From: Gammaproteobacteria bacterium
Lineage (GTDB): Bacteria > Pseudomonadota > Gammaproteobacteria > GRL18
Length of the DNA stretch: 52,439 bases
NCBI GenBank assembly: GCA_016744375.1
Contig: JADGEM010000029.1
Location: 1 to 52,439, forward strand
Direction: 5' to 3'
The translations under genes and the position numbers were made by a program. The notes under the pieces were generated by a model, which was not told the DNA's origin, did no database searches, and saw only the letters and a program-made list of their open reading frames with translations. Below, one piece after another: positions 51,657-52,439 of the stretch (the first letter of the stretch is position 1; every line of letters begins with the position of its first letter).

Positions 51657-52145
51657 TTACTCAGGTAACATTGGAGGTGTATCGTTCAAAGTGCTTAGAA
51701 AAAGCAATAGTTTGGCCCGGTATTTATCCTGCCGTATTCCCCTGAAATTCATAATACGACCCGGTACTGCACGCTCAGTTCGTGTTAAATAATAGTTCAA
51801 CGTCGCAAAATTCCAGATATGACCTGACTGTCGCATCGCATCAGAATACTCAAAGCCTTCTGATGTACCGGCTGTACGTCCAAAAACATTCCACAGATTC
51901 GGCCCTTTGCCATGGATCTCACTTTTGTATTCATCATGACAGGATGAACATTTACGCATAAAAAATTCTTTACCTTCAGCAATATCAGCTGTTTTAATTA
52001 ATTGTATTAAACCAACACTCAAAGTTGGTTTAAAAGATGCAAGAGATGTCTGACTTTTATCACCCATATTTTCAGCAAATGAACTCATCACACAGACACT
52101 TAACAATAAATACAGACTAAAGAGGAAGCATTTTTTCATCATCAT
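51657..52145 (-). CDS. Secreted class I cytochrome c (162 aa)
   Basis: Signal peptide (FLFSLYLLLSVCVMSSFA-E), haem-binding CSSCH, and the distal-ligand Met in RIMNFRGI, plus the GPNLWNVFGRTAG and YYLTRTE segments typical of cytochrome c2/mitochondrial-type proteins. It carries electrons in the periplasm. Two or three ATGs run together at the start (MMMKK); they overlap the stop of the small membrane gene upstream, so translation is coupled. Confidence 0.9.
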   Translation of the reverse strand: MMMKKCFLFSLYLLLSVCVMSSFAENMGDKSQTSLASFKPTLSVGLIQLIKTADIAEGKEFFMRKCSSCHDEYKSEIHGKGPNLWNVFGRTAGTSEGFEYSDAMRQSGHIWNFATLNYYLTRTERAVPGRIMNFRGIRQDKYRAKLLLFLSTLNDTPPMLPE

Positions 52146-52264
52146 TTCCAGAACTTGGCAAAAGCAAAAAATTCAAATAAGAACAATAGCATAAAGATAA
52201 GACCAATAATATTAGCAAACCATTTAAAATAGTTAAAATATTGAGTTGCTTTTTCTATATCCAC
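52142..52264 (-). CDS. Tiny membrane protein overlapping the cytochrome c gene (40 aa)
   Basis: From GTG 52264 the frame encodes VDIEKATQYFNYFKWFANII then a hydrophobic helix ending FFAFAKFWK; its TGA overlaps the ATG run of the cytochrome gene, as in real coupled genes. No ATG exists, and a weak GGA precedes the GTG. A short frame just upstream (52255-52320, MSDDVNVKSEQKFNALWMMW) has a similar DDV...FN start in another frame. Either may be a degraded copy of the other. Function unknown. Confidence 0.4.
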   Translation of the reverse strand: MDIEKATQYFNYFKWFANIIGLIFMLLFLFEFFAFAKFWK

Positions 52265-52320
52265 ATCATCCAGAGAGCATTAAATTTTTGTTCTGACTTT
52301 ACATTCACATCATCACTCAT
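52255..52320 (-). CDS. Very short upstream frame (21 aa)
   Basis: ATG 52320 to TAG 52255 with a weak GAGA upstream. Its sequence (SDDVNVKSEQKFNALW) resembles the start of the next frame (DDVDIEKATQYFNYFKW). It could be a leader peptide or a frame-broken duplicate. Nothing else is seen from 52321 to the end of the window. Confidence 0.25.
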   Translation of the reverse strand: MSDDVNVKSEQKFNALWMMWI

Positions 52321-52439
52321 ATTGTCTCTATCATAGAAAAATCATCAGTGTTCCCTTTAAAATTAACAGTGTTTTAAAAAGATCGTTATAGATGTGCCAT
52401 CCCAGCTTGGTTAAGGCATAACTCAATTTTTTTCAAAAT

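Overview
The window looks like about 52 kb of chromosome from a free-living-type gammaproteobacterium of moderate-to-low GC. The best evidence is the gene order mutL-miaA-hfq-hflX-hflK-hflC-DUF2065-hisZ-purA-rnr-rlmB followed by rpsF-rpsR-rplI, a classical gammaproteobacterial neighbourhood. I cannot resolve the genus. Sucrose synthesis genes, a nitrate transporter and a c-type cytochrome fit a marine or osmotically stressed heterotroph, methylotroph or chemotroph, but that is inference.

Layout. 1-3.6 kb is an AT-rich mobile element end (AlpA-like regulator, DUF1376 replication protein, a partner protein, hairpin-rich non-coding DNA). It abuts a tRNA-Pro(GGG) gene that keeps its promoter and 5' 46 nt but has lost its 3' part. 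3.8-10.8 kb is an unusual minus-strand cluster: pncB, pncA-like nicotinamidase, vWA protein, PP2C phosphatase, atypical protein kinase, a decayed zinc-ribbon gene, the NAD regulator nrtR and a decayed nadE fragment. Four copies of the palindrome AGTAGTANNNTACTACT lie at its promoters, one exactly inside a TTGACT-17-TAATAT promoter spacer, so NAD salvage and a YegI/PphC/YegL-type kinase-phosphatase-vWA triad appear to share one NrtR regulon. A 24-bp exact direct repeat brackets the whole cluster. 11.3-16.2 kb is a sucrose operon (sps, GH13 phosphorylase, spp). 16.5-18.9 kb holds a LysR regulator divergent from a DJ-1/PfpI protein and a secreted acetolactate-decarboxylase-like protein. 19.2 kb encodes a small membrane-anchored protein with five 33-bp repeats.

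20.4-26.5 kb is on the plus strand: a nitrate/nitrite transporter under a predicted NtrC/sigma-54 promoter, a PP2C-protein kinase fusion, a small membrane protein, a REC-TPR response regulator and a minimal histidine kinase. 26.7-41.7 kb is the conserved core block listed above. 41.9-48.3 kb is a complete moxR-DUF58-DUF4381-batA-batB-batD operon. 48.7-51.6 kb encodes a periplasmic protein, a TlpA-like thioredoxin and the umuDC translesion polymerase. The right edge carries a cytochrome c gene and a tiny overlapping membrane-protein gene.

The most noteworthy item is the NrtR-controlled NAD-salvage/phospho-signalling cluster. Its upstream unit looks intact, while two genes of its downstream unit (zinc ribbon, nadE) are visibly decaying.
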